Origin: DATJPD01 sp036394195
Lineage (GTDB): Bacteria; Pseudomonadota; Alphaproteobacteria; CACIAM-22H2
Reading direction: 5' to 3'
Assembly: GCA_036394195.1 (NCBI GenBank)
Contig: DASWFO010000239.1
Location: 1 to 12,198 of the forward strand
DNA length: 12,198 nt
Below the pieces are notes generated by a model that saw only the letters and a program-made list of their open reading frames with translations, was not told where the DNA came from and did not search any database. The first letter of the stretch is position 1. Each line of letters starts with the position of its first letter. Both the position numbers and the translations under genes were made by a program. This document shows, one piece after another, positions 1 through 6,703 of this stretch.

Positions 1-1172
1 CGGCGGGCGAGGTCGTCCCACGCCTTGTGGACCGCATGGTGCTGCATGCCGGCCCGCCGGTGGCGTGGGAGCGCATGTGCGGTCCCCTCCGCGCTGCCAT
101 CCAGGGGGCGTGTGTGCTCGAAGGCTGGGCGCCCGATCTGGAGGCGGCCGAAAAGCTTATCCTGGCCGGCGGGATTCAGTTCGGCCAGAACCACGATCAC
201 GACGCGGTTGGCCCGATGGCCGGCATCACCAGCCGCAGCATGCCGGTGTTCGTGGTCGAGAACCGCGCCTTCGGCAACCGCGCCTATGTCACGATCAACG
301 AGGGCATGGGCAAGGTGATGCGCTATGGGGCCAACGATCCCGAGGTTCTCACCCGCCTGCGCTGGTTCATCGACAAGCTTGGTCCGGCGCTGGCGACCGC
401 ACTCCGCCTGTCCGGCGGTCTTCCGCTGAAGCCCCTGATCGCCCGTGGCCTGACCATGGGTGATGAGAATCACATGCGCAACCAGGCGTGCTCGGCATTG
501 TTTCTGCGCGCGCTGGCGCCGGCGCTCGCGCGCGCGGTCTCCGACCAGGCCGAGCTCGCCCGGATTTTCGAGTTCCTCGGCGGCAACGAGATGTTCTTCC
601 TCAATCTCGCCATGGCGATGGGTAAGTCGATCACCGATCCGGCGCGCAACATCGAGGCCTCGTCGGTGGTGACCGTCATGGCCCGCAACGGCACCGAGTT
701 CGGGATCCGCGTCTCGGGTACGGGCAACGACTGGTTCGCGGCTCCCTCCGAACAGCCGCGCGGCGTGTATTTCCCCGGGTTCACCGCCAAGGACGCCAAT
801 CCCGATATCGGCGATTCGGCGATCGTCGAGACGATTGGGCTCGGCGGCTTCGCGATGGCGACCGCACCGGCGGTGGTCTCCGCGGTCGGCGGCTCGGTCG
901 GCGACGCGCTCAACTATACGCGCGCCATGTACGACATCACGGTCACGCGCAGCCCCGACTGGACCATGCCGGCGCTGGACTTCATGGGGGTCCCGGTCGG
1001 CATCGACATCCGCAAGGTCGTGGAGACGGGAATCCGGCCGACGATCAACACCGGCATCGCCCACCGGCTGCCCGGCATCGGCCAGGTCGGCGCCGGCATC
1101 GTCAATCCGCCGGCGGCGATCTTCGAGAAGGCGCTGCTGGCGCTGGCGGCGCGGCTGGGTGTGCAGCCGTGA
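1..1172 (+). CDS. allG: DUF1116 family protein, oxamate carbamoyltransferase subunit AllG/YlbE-like (5'-truncated)
   Basis: The reading frame is open from base 3 and has no start in the window, so the gene is cut by the left edge. The first visible residues already lie inside the conserved region (LHAGPPVAWERMCGPLRAA), so I infer that roughly the first 80-100 residues are missing. Conserved-looking DUF1116 blocks follow: FGQNHDHDAVGPMAGITSRS, VENRAFGNRAYVTINEGMG, MGDENHMRNQ, GGNEMFFLNLAMAMGKS and ARNGTEFGIRVSG. In E. coli the homologue YlbE has been assigned as AllG, one of three subunits (AllF, AllG, AllH) of the carbamoyltransferase that phosphorolyses oxalurate to oxamate and carbamoyl phosphate in the cytoplasm. 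Its stop overlaps the FdrA-like start by 4 bp (GTGA), which implies an operon with translational coupling. Family membership is clear. The reaction is inferred from the neighbouring AllF, AllH and carbamate kinase genes. Confidence 0.85.
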   Translation, partial: AGEVVPRLVDRMVLHAGPPVAWERMCGPLRAAIQGACVLEGWAPDLEAAEKLILAGGIQFGQNHDHDAVGPMAGITSRSMPVFVVENRAFGNRAYVTINEGMGKVMRYGANDPEVLTRLRWFIDKLGPALATALRLSGGLPLKPLIARGLTMGDENHMRNQACSALFLRALAPALARAVSDQAELARIFEFLGGNEMFFLNLAMAMGKSITDPARNIEASSVVTVMARNGTEFGIRVSGTGNDWFAAPSEQPRGVYFPGFTAKDANPDIGDSAIVETIGLGGFAMATAPAVVSAVGGSVGDALNYTRAMYDITVTRSPDWTMPALDFMGVPVGIDIRKVVETGIRPTINTGIAHRLPGIGQVGAGIVNPPAAIFEKALLALAARLGVQP

Positions 1173-2662
1173 GTCACGTCGTTAACCGCGTCCGGCGCGG
1201 CCTGTATCTTGATTCACTGGCGCTGATGCGGATTTCGCAGACGCTGTCCGGCCTGCCGGGTGTCGAGACCGCCTCGCTGATGATCGGCACGCCGGCCAAC
1301 CGGCAGATCCTCGACGACGCCGGCATGCTGGCCGCCGCGGGACACGAGGCCGGCGCCAACGACCTGATCATCGCCATCAAGGCGGAAAGCGAGACGGCGG
1401 CAAAGGAGGCACTCGCGCAGGTCGACAAGCGGCTGGATCAGCCGCAGGCGATGACCGCAACCGGCGAGCGCCGGCCGCGCACGATCGCGGCCGCGGCGAA
1501 TGCGCTCGGCGGCGCCAATCTCGCGATCATCTCGGTGCCCGGAGAATTCGCCGCCAACGAAGCCCGTAAGGCGCTGGCCGCCGGGCTCCATGTGCTGCTG
1601 TTCAGCGACAATGTGGCCGTCGAGGATGAGCGCGCGCTGAAGCAGGAGGCGCAGAAACGCGGCCTGTTGCTGATGGGCCCGGATTGCGGCACGGCGCTGA
1701 TCGGCGGCACGCCGCTCGCGTTCGCGAACGAGGTCGCGTCCGGCGACATCGGCATCGTGTCGGCGTCGGGCACCGGGCTGCAGGAGGTGTCGTGCCTGAT
1801 TGCCCGCGCCGGCGGCGGCGTGTCCCACGGGATCGGCGTCGGCGGCCGCGACCTGTCGGACAAGGTCGGCGGCCTCACGACCTTGATGGCGATCGAGGCA
1901 CTCGACCGCGATCCTGGCACGCGCCATATCGTCCTGATCTCGAAGCCGCCCTCCGCCGCGGTCGCGGCGAAGGTGCTGGAGCGGGTGGCGCGCAGCACCA
2001 AGCCGTTCACCATCTGCTTCCTCGGTGCTGCCGATCAGCGCCTGCCGGCGAACGCGAAAGCCGCCCGCACCCTCGCCGCCGCGGCGTCGCTGGCGCTCGG
2101 CCGGCCGGTCGAGGTGGCGATCGATGCCGCCGCCATGGTCCGGCTGGTGGCGCGCGAGATGGATCCCAAGCGGCGCTCGATCCGCGGCATCTATTCGGGC
2201 GGCACGCTTTGCGCCGAGGCGCAGTTGGTGCTGCGCGAGGCCGGCGAAGCGTTCTGGTCGAATGCGCCGGTCCCGGGGGCGGCCTCCTCGCGGCCTGGCG
2301 GCGGACACGTGTTGATCGACTACGGCGCCGACGAATACACGGTCGGGCGGCCGCATCCGATGATCGACCCGACGCGGCGCAACGAGGCGTTGCGCGAGGC
2401 GCTGGCGGATCCTCTGGTGGCGGTGGTCTTGATCGACGTCGTGATCGGCTATGGCGCGCATGACGATCCGGCCGGAGCGGTGGCCGCCGTCGCGGCGGCG
2501 GCCAAGATCCCGCGGCCGGCCATCGTGGCCTCGGTCACCGGCACCGACGGCGACCCGCAGAACCGCACGGCGCAGATCGGCAAGCTCGAGAAAGCCGGGA
2601 TCCTGGTCGCCGCCTCGAACGCGCAGGCGGCGGCCCTGGCCCTGGCGATCAGCCGCCGCTAG
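1169..2662 (+). CDS. allF: FdrA/AllF family protein, oxamate carbamoyltransferase subunit (acyl-CoA synthetase-like)
   Basis: This 497-residue protein resembles FdrA, a relative of the succinyl-CoA synthetase alpha/beta subunits. It starts at GTG 1169, inside the stop of the DUF1116 gene. Visible blocks are an N-terminal FdrA-type region (residues 1-90), a Rossmann-like nucleotide-fold region with GPDCGTALIGG at 170-180 and SASGTGLQEV at 198-207, a ligase-like stretch GIGVGGRDLSDKVGG at 221-235, and a C-terminal second domain from about 335 (IYSGGTLCAEA). It is somewhat shorter than E. coli FdrA as I recall it (about 555 residues). In E. coli FdrA was recently assigned as AllF of the AllFGH oxamate carbamoyltransferase. 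The family resembles CoA ligases, but the proposed reaction is carbamoyl transfer to phosphate. The gene ends at TAG 2660-2662, which shares the palindrome CTAG with the stop of the convergent DUF2877 gene. Confidence 0.85.
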   Translation: MSHVVNRVRRGLYLDSLALMRISQTLSGLPGVETASLMIGTPANRQILDDAGMLAAAGHEAGANDLIIAIKAESETAAKEALAQVDKRLDQPQAMTATGERRPRTIAAAANALGGANLAIISVPGEFAANEARKALAAGLHVLLFSDNVAVEDERALKQEAQKRGLLLMGPDCGTALIGGTPLAFANEVASGDIGIVSASGTGLQEVSCLIARAGGGVSHGIGVGGRDLSDKVGGLTTLMAIEALDRDPGTRHIVLISKPPSAAVAAKVLERVARSTKPFTICFLGAADQRLPANAKAARTLAAAASLALGRPVEVAIDAAAMVRLVAREMDPKRRSIRGIYSGGTLCAEAQLVLREAGEAFWSNAPVPGAASSRPGGGHVLIDYGADEYTVGRPHPMIDPTRRNEALREALADPLVAVVLIDVVIGYGAHDDPAGAVAAVAAAAKIPRPAIVASVTGTDGDPQNRTAQIGKLEKAGILVAASNAQAAALALAISRR

Positions 2663-3492
2663 ACGAGCGCGTTCAGGACCGCGCGCGCACCCGCGAGCGC
2701 GTCCCAGCCCGAGCTGTGGCCGATGCGGTCGAGCCGCCGCAGCGCATCGAGCAGCGCCGGTTGGTCGGCGCAGGCGACGGCGGCGAGCGCCTCGTGCAAC
2801 GCCGCAGCACCCTCGCCGTCGGCGGCCGCGCGCAGATGGGCGAGCGAAATCGTGTTGGTGCGCTCCGGCGCCGGCGCCAATAGACCGGCGGCCAGCCGGT
2901 CGGCCGCGCCGCCATGGCCGAAGCTGCGCAACGCGATCATGGCCCCGCCCAGCGCGTCGTCGCCCGCCGGCGTCAGGCCGGGTCCGAGGCCGAGCACATC
3001 GACGGCCGCACCCGGAACCTCAGGTCCGGCTCCGGCCCCGAGCCAAGTCGTCAGCGCGGTGAAACTGGCCTGCACCCGCGCCGCGACGGGATCATCGACT
3101 TCGGGGGCGGCGAGACCGCGGGCCGCGACCCGGCCGAGCGCAGCCTTCAGGGCGGCAAGACCGTGGCGGAGCCCCTCCTGGTCGGGAATCGTAAACACGG
3201 CCGGCTGCCAGATCGCGGCCCCGGCAGTGTCGAACTCCAGGCGCTCGCCGTCCTGGAAATCCGTGGCGCTGAACTCCGTCTGCGCGAGGAGGACGTTCAA
3301 TGGGCCGAGGCCAAGCCGCTCGCCGCCGATGCAGGCGAGCCCGCCGGCGGCGTCGTGGACGTAGAGACTGCGCTCAAAGCGCGCGAACACACGCAGCTCG
3401 TCGCGGCCCTCGATGAGCCGCCGGGCGTGGCGGCCGAGCGTGTGGACGGCGAGGCGGGCCGGGACGGCGATCTCAGGCATCGGGAACGACAT
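2659..3492 (-). CDS. allH: DUF2877 family protein, oxamate carbamoyltransferase subunit AllH/YlbF-like
   Basis: I choose ATG 3492 (277 aa, begins MSFPMPEIAV). It overlaps the carbamate kinase stop (3473-3475) and has a weak GCGAGA upstream. ATG 3480, 8 bp overlapping that stop, is a close alternative (273 aa). The longer open frame to 3588 reads low-complexity sequence that is antisense-like to the kinase gene and is unlikely to be used. Family-type motifs are GLGPGLTPAGDD (168-179), RTNTISLAHL (211-220) and GHSSGWDALAG (258-268), with no signal peptide or membrane segment. The E. coli homologue YlbF has been assigned as AllH, third subunit of the oxalurate/oxamate carbamoyltransferase. Here it is co-transcribed with carbamate kinase and faces the AllG-AllF pair, whereas in E. 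coli all four genes run in one direction. The role is inferred from family and neighbours. Confidence 0.82.
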   Translation of the reverse strand: MSFPMPEIAVPARLAVHTLGRHARRLIEGRDELRVFARFERSLYVHDAAGGLACIGGERLGLGPLNVLLAQTEFSATDFQDGERLEFDTAGAAIWQPAVFTIPDQEGLRHGLAALKAALGRVAARGLAAPEVDDPVAARVQASFTALTTWLGAGAGPEVPGAAVDVLGLGPGLTPAGDDALGGAMIALRSFGHGGAADRLAAGLLAPAPERTNTISLAHLRAAADGEGAAALHEALAAVACADQPALLDALRRLDRIGHSSGWDALAGARAVLNALV

Positions 3493-4438
3493 GCGTGCCG
3501 GTCTCGCCGCGCAACGCCGGCAAGGCTTGCCCGATGTCGCCGATGATGACGCGCTTGCCGCCCATCTCGAGGAAGCGGATGGCGGCATCCATCTTGGGCC
3601 CCATGCTGCCGGGAGGAAAATGGCCCTCGGCGTGCAGCGCCTTGACCTCGGACAATGTCACGCGGTCGAGAAACCGCTGGCGCGGCGTCCCGTAATGGAT
3701 GGCGACCTTGGACACGGCGGTCAGGATCATCATCTCGTCGATTCCGAGGACCCGCGCCATGTGAGCCGACGTCAGGTCCTTGTCGATGACCGCCTCGATG
3801 CCCTGCCGCGTGCCGTCGGCGGCGCGCACGACCGGGATGCCGCCGCCGCCGCCGGCGATCACCACGGCACCTTGCTTGGCCAGGGCCCGGATCAGCGATA
3901 TGTCGACGATGTGCTTGGGCCGCGGCGACGGCACAACGTGCCGCCACCCACGGCTTTTTTCCTCCCGCATGTCCCAGCCGAGCTCGGCCGCGAGCTCTTT
4001 CGCCTCGCCTTCGCTGTAGAACGTGCCGATCGGCTTGGTCGGATTTTGGAAGGCCGGATCATTGGGATCGACTTCGACCTGGGTGAGGAGGCAAACCACG
4101 TGCCGGCTGTTGCCGACTTCGCGGAGCGCGTTCTCGAGCGCCTGCATCAGGAGGTATGCGATGCCGCCCTGGCTCTGAGCGACGCAGATGTCGAGCGACA
4201 TCGGCGCCACGCGCTGCCGGCTGATCGCCATCCGCAGATGGATCTTGCCGACCACCGGCCCGTTGCCGTGGGTGATGATCAGCTCCCGCCCGAGCTCCAT
4301 GATCGGCCGCAGGGCCCGCCCGGTCGCGGTCGCGATTTCGACCTGCTCTTCGGCGGTGCCGCGGATGTTCTCGGGATGGGTGGCATTGCCGCCGATGGCG
4401 ATGAGCAGTCGTTCCGGCAGCTCGCGAAGATCGCTCAT
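3473..4438 (-). CDS. arcC: Carbamate kinase (AllK/ArcC-like)
   Basis: This 321-residue cytoplasmic amino-acid-kinase-fold enzyme should make ATP, ammonia and CO2 from carbamoyl phosphate and ADP. Diagnostic blocks are in order and intact: LLIAIGGNA (11-19), ITHGNGPVVG (55-64), PTKPIG (133-138), GWRHVVPSPRP (164-174), IAGGGGGIPV (194-203), VIDKDL (217-222), GHFPPGSMGPKM (272-283) and a C-terminal GETGTHV. Length is normal for the family (about 310-320). The ATG at 4438 has only a weak ribosome site upstream. The gene leads a two-gene unit with allH, which starts within its 3' end. No arginine deiminase or ornithine carbamoyltransferase gene is present, so the carbamoyl phosphate source is more likely the adjacent AllFGH-type enzyme. 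That makes it the counterpart of E. coli AllK (YbcF) rather than an arginine-pathway kinase. The enzyme class is near certain; the pathway is inferred. Confidence 0.93.
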   Translation of the reverse strand: MSDLRELPERLLIAIGGNATHPENIRGTAEEQVEIATATGRALRPIMELGRELIITHGNGPVVGKIHLRMAISRQRVAPMSLDICVAQSQGGIAYLLMQALENALREVGNSRHVVCLLTQVEVDPNDPAFQNPTKPIGTFYSEGEAKELAAELGWDMREEKSRGWRHVVPSPRPKHIVDISLIRALAKQGAVVIAGGGGGIPVVRAADGTRQGIEAVIDKDLTSAHMARVLGIDEMMILTAVSKVAIHYGTPRQRFLDRVTLSEVKALHAEGHFPPGSMGPKMDAAIRFLEMGGKRVIIGDIGQALPALRGETGTHVVPDA

Positions 4439-4601
4439 GGACAGCGCCCGTTGGTGTGTTCAGTGCAGCCTAACGCGTTCAACGACTTGTCGCGATATTT
4501 CCACATGTCAGCGGCGCCTGACTCGGGGACTCCGGCGCGGTTGCGCCAACGGCGTGGCTTCGTCGCCTCTGGTGACCCGCCCGATGCAGGTTTGCGAATT
4601 C

Positions 4602-4618
4602 TTATCCACATATCCACA
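4602..4618 (+). promoter_or_regulatory. Tandem DnaA-box pair
   Basis: TTATCCACA at 4602-4610 is identical to the strong E. coli-type DnaA box. It is followed, sharing one base, by ATATCCACA at 4610-4618 (8 of 9). Both point the same way. A perfect 9-mer is unlikely by chance in such GC-rich DNA, and two adjacent copies are more so. The pair could serve replication initiation or DnaA control of the flanking genes. Confidence 0.5.
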
Positions 4619-4635
4619 GATAGCGCATAGGCCGC

Positions 4636-4650
4636 TTAACCACATTTCAA
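4636..4650 (+). promoter_or_regulatory. Candidate CtrA site overlapping a DnaA-like box
   Basis: The sequence TTAA-N7-TCAA at 4636-4650 differs by one base from the alphaproteobacterial CtrA consensus TTAA-N7-TTAA. Its first half, TTAACCAC, is one base from the extended half-site TTAACCAT. The same bases contain TTAACCACA (8 of 9 to a DnaA box). Overlap of CtrA and DnaA sites is known from the Caulobacter origin. Binding here is inferred only. Confidence 0.35.
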
Positions 4651-4741
4651 GGAGGAGAGACTCTTTTTTAAGGAATATGACCGTACTTTAGGATGATTGG
4701 GCGGCTTTCGGGAACGCTATCCCAGCCATGCAATGGCATCC

Positions 4742-4769
4742 TTGACCCGCGCTGTGGACACGGCATCAT
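4742..4769 (+). promoter_or_regulatory. Possible sigma70 promoter for the M23 peptidase-bactofilin unit
   Basis: A -35-like TTGACC (4742-4747, 5 of 6) is followed after 16 bp by CATCAT (4764-4769, 4 of 6 to TATAAT). Transcription would begin near 4776, about 70 bp before the GTG start. The inverted DnaA-like 9-mer TGTGGACAC sits in the spacer. The match is modest and alphaproteobacterial promoters are degenerate. Confidence 0.3.
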
Positions 4770-4844
4770 TCGAGAGCGGCTCGTGTAGACACCGAATCTA
4801 GGCGCAGGCGGCCGCCGCGGGGGGCGACGCGGGGCCGCCCGGGG

Positions 4845-6158
4845 GTGACTGGGTTGGCTGGGGGGCTTTTGAAGCGAATTTTAGATTTCGCGGAGCGCGT
4901 TTTTCGCGAGCGCGAAATCATTCTGCGGTCGGATGTCGGCGTCCGCTATATCGTGCTGACGCCGACGATTCAGCAGATCATGGCGGCGGGCTTCGCGCTC
5001 GCCGTCGTGTGCGTCATTTGGGCGCTGATCGCGCGCCAGGAGGCTTGGCGGCTCGTCGATCTGAAGCAGGGCGAGGTGGCGCGGGTCGAAGAAGCCTACC
5101 GGATGGCGATCGACAGCCTGGGGGCGGCGGTCGACAGCGCCCAGGAAAAAGGCCGCGCCGAGAGCGCGGTTGCGATCCTCAACCTCGTCGAGCAGAACGA
5201 GACCCTGCAGAAGCGTGTGGGCGAGATCGGCCAGCGTCTGGCCAATGCCGAGGCCGAGCGCGGCCGCGCGTCGGTCGCCCATGAAAGCCTCATCGCCCGC
5301 CTGCACAAGCTCGACGACCAGATTCGCGGCATGGCGCCGCGGAATCGCGAGCTCAGCTCGCTGTCGACGACCCTGACCGAGGGCCTCGACGAGGCGATGG
5401 CCGAGCGCGGCCGGCTGGCGGTGGAAAGCGACCGCCTGGCCTCGGATCGCACAGCCCTCAATGCCGAGATCGCCGAGCTCGGCCGGCGCCAGGCGGCGCT
5501 CAATTCCTCGCATGAAGCGACGATCACGCAGCTGTCGGAGCGCACCCAGGCCGGGATCGAAGGCCTCAAGCGGCTGATCAACCGCACCGGGATCGATGCC
5601 GAAAAGGTGGTGTCGGCCCAATCGCCGGGCGTCGGCGGGCCGTTCGTTCCGGCGGCGAAGCGGGACGACACGGCGCGCGCCGATCTGGTCGGGCTGGGGT
5701 CGCAGATCGGGCGGCTGCAGGAAATGCGCAAGCTGCTGCGGGCGCTGCCGGTGGGCGCCCCGACCGAGGTCTACAGCCTGATGAGCCCGTTCGGCGTCCG
5801 CCGCGATCCGTTCACCGGCCAGCTCGCCCAGCATAATGGTCTCGATCTGGCCGCCGCCCCTCGCGCCCCGGTGATGGGCACGGCACCCGGCCTCGTCACG
5901 TTCGCCGGCTGGAACGGCGAATTCGGCAACATGGTCGAGATCGACCATGGATATGGCCTGTCGACGCGCTATGCGCATTTATCACGAATTCTCGTAAAGG
6001 TCGGGCAGCGTATCGCCGCGCGCCATGTGGTCGGTCTGATCGGAACCACTGGCCGCAGCACAGGCCCTCACGTACACTACGAAGTGCTGAGCGACGGGAA
6101 GAACCTGAATCCCGCCAAATTCCTGGAGGCTGCGAGATATGTTCCTAAAAACCAGTAA
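4845..6158 (+). CDS. Membrane-anchored coiled-coil M23 family metallopeptidase (peptidoglycan endopeptidase)
   Basis: This 437-residue protein should cut peptidoglycan cross-links in the periplasm. It has a short basic cytoplasmic head, one membrane segment at about 45-63 (IMAAGFALAVVCVIWALIA), a long region rich in Ala, Glu and Arg that looks like coiled coil (about 70-270), and a C-terminal M23/LytM domain (about 315-425). The zinc and catalytic residues of active M23 enzymes are all visible: His330 and Asp334 in HNGLD, His378 in RYAHLS, and His409/His411 in GPHVHYE, so it is probably catalytic and not a degenerate activator. The GTG at 4845 follows a G-rich tract; TTG at 4854 or 4869 are alternative starts. 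Its last 20 bp overlap the bactofilin gene. Bactofilin/M23 pairs are known to localise wall hydrolysis and set cell curvature or stalk shape. The exact cleavage bond and cellular role are not visible. Confidence 0.9.
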   Translation: MTGLAGGLLKRILDFAERVFREREIILRSDVGVRYIVLTPTIQQIMAAGFALAVVCVIWALIARQEAWRLVDLKQGEVARVEEAYRMAIDSLGAAVDSAQEKGRAESAVAILNLVEQNETLQKRVGEIGQRLANAEAERGRASVAHESLIARLHKLDDQIRGMAPRNRELSSLSTTLTEGLDEAMAERGRLAVESDRLASDRTALNAEIAELGRRQAALNSSHEATITQLSERTQAGIEGLKRLINRTGIDAEKVVSAQSPGVGGPFVPAAKRDDTARADLVGLGSQIGRLQEMRKLLRALPVGAPTEVYSLMSPFGVRRDPFTGQLAQHNGLDLAAAPRAPVMGTAPGLVTFAGWNGEFGNMVEIDHGYGLSTRYAHLSRILVKVGQRIAARHVVGLIGTTGRSTGPHVHYEVLSDGKNLNPAKFLEAARYVPKNQ

Positions 6159-6606
6159 GTCGGGTGCTCGGGAACAGATGAACGGCGCGGGGAGGCCAGG
6201 CATGCCCACGATCATCGGTGCCGATTTCCGTGTGAAGGGCGACATCTCCTGCGAGGGGGACATCCAGCTCGAGGGGACGGTCGATGGCAACATCAAGAGC
6301 GTGCGGCTGACCGTCGGCGAAACCGGCATCGTCAACGGCGATGTCAACGCCGAAGGCGTGCGGGTCCAGGGCAAGGTCGTCGGAAAGATCCACGCCAAGA
6401 CCGTCGAGCTGGCCGGGACCGGCCATGTGACGGGCGACATCCTCCATGAGCGGTTGTCGGTGGAAAACGGCGCGTTTCTCAACGGCCATTGCCGCCGCCT
6501 CACCGACGAAGAGATCGACAAGGACAAGCCGGCCGCCGAGATCAAGGACGACGACGCCGTCAAGAAGGCCGAGACGCAGCTGACGCTGGTATCCAGCGCC
6601 GGTTGA
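6139..6606 (+). CDS. Bactofilin (polymer-forming cytoskeletal protein)
   Basis: This 155-residue protein has a central bactofilin (DUF583) domain at about 22-118. The domain is a run of short beta-helix turns with regularly spaced Gly and hydrophobic residues, such as VKGDISCEGDIQLEGTVDGN, VGETGIVNGDV and LAGTGHVTGDI. A flexible N-terminal tail (1-21) and a charged Lys/Asp/Glu-rich C-terminal tail flank it. Bactofilins polymerise without nucleotide into filaments, often at the membrane, and act as scaffolds for cell-wall enzymes. The ATG at 6139 lies within the 3' end of the M23 peptidase gene and has a good GGAGG (6125-6129), so the two are translationally linked and the peptidase is its likely client. 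A probable terminator follows at 6623-6655. The family call is firm; the structure it builds in this organism is unknown. Confidence 0.93.
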   Translation: MFLKTSKSGAREQMNGAGRPGMPTIIGADFRVKGDISCEGDIQLEGTVDGNIKSVRLTVGETGIVNGDVNAEGVRVQGKVVGKIHAKTVELAGTGHVTGDILHERLSVENGAFLNGHCRRLTDEEIDKDKPAAEIKDDDAVKKAETQLTLVSSAG

Positions 6607-6622
6607 GCCAGTCGCGTTTGGG

Positions 6623-6655
6623 CGGCGCGGCGGCCGACGGCTGTCGCGCCGTTTT
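6623..6655 (+). terminator. Likely intrinsic terminator after bactofilin
   Basis: CGGCGCG (6623-6629) pairs perfectly with CGCGCCG (6645-6651). The 15-nt loop can form an inner GCC/GGC hairpin (6633-6641), and TTTT follows directly. It lies 16 bp after the bactofilin stop. The short T tract makes it moderate, but placement and stem are good. Confidence 0.5.
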
Positions 6656-6703
6656 CATGTCGGCACCTTGCGCCCGCCCGGAAAGCCGGATATCCGACAT
6701 CGC

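Larger units (their letters stand above)
4439..4844. other. Gene-free divergent region with A+T-rich core and DnaA-box-like cluster
   Basis: About 400 bp lie between the divergent carbamate kinase (-) and M23 peptidase (+) genes, and no convincing protein gene fits. Bases 4591-4700 are about 59% A+T by hand count, in a window that is strongly GC-rich. A perfect DnaA box (TTATCCACA, 4602-4610) runs into a second near-match (ATATCCACA, 4610-4618). TTAACCACA (4636-4644) matches 8 of 9. Weaker 7-of-9 matches are ATTTCCACA (4497-4505) and, inverted, TGTGGACAC (4753-4761). A near-CtrA motif overlaps the third box. The last 45 bp before the M23 start are almost pure G/C. It may be a replication origin or a regulatory region under cell-cycle control; the sequence alone does not decide. 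Confidence 0.5.

Noticed and set aside
1214..2461. 415-codon minus-strand open frame
   Set aside because: It lies wholly antisense to allF, is Arg/His/Ala-rich without family motifs, and is typical of antisense frames in GC-rich genes.
3493..3588. Upstream extension of allH to 3588
   Set aside because: These codons lie inside the carbamate kinase gene in another frame, encode low-complexity Ser/Ala/Arg sequence, and lie before two better-placed ATGs.
3413..4630. 405-codon plus-strand open frame
   Set aside because: It is antisense to the clearly identified carbamate kinase and the allH start, and runs into the noncoding region with no recognisable domain.
4669..4692. Tiny open frame ATG ACC GTA CTT TAG at 4678 with AAGGA ahead of it
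   Set aside because: Four codons with no attenuator-like structure or regulatory codons; a chance leader-like arrangement is as likely as a real one.
4801..4844. G/C-only tract with short inverted repeats before the M23 start
   Set aside because: Stems can be drawn but are imperfect and expected by chance at this composition. No T tract or riboswitch-like layout is visible.
4881..5978. 365-codon minus-strand open frame
   Set aside because: It is antisense to the M23 peptidase gene, whose motifs are unmistakable. Its composition is Arg/Ala/Asp/His-rich and no domain is recognisable.
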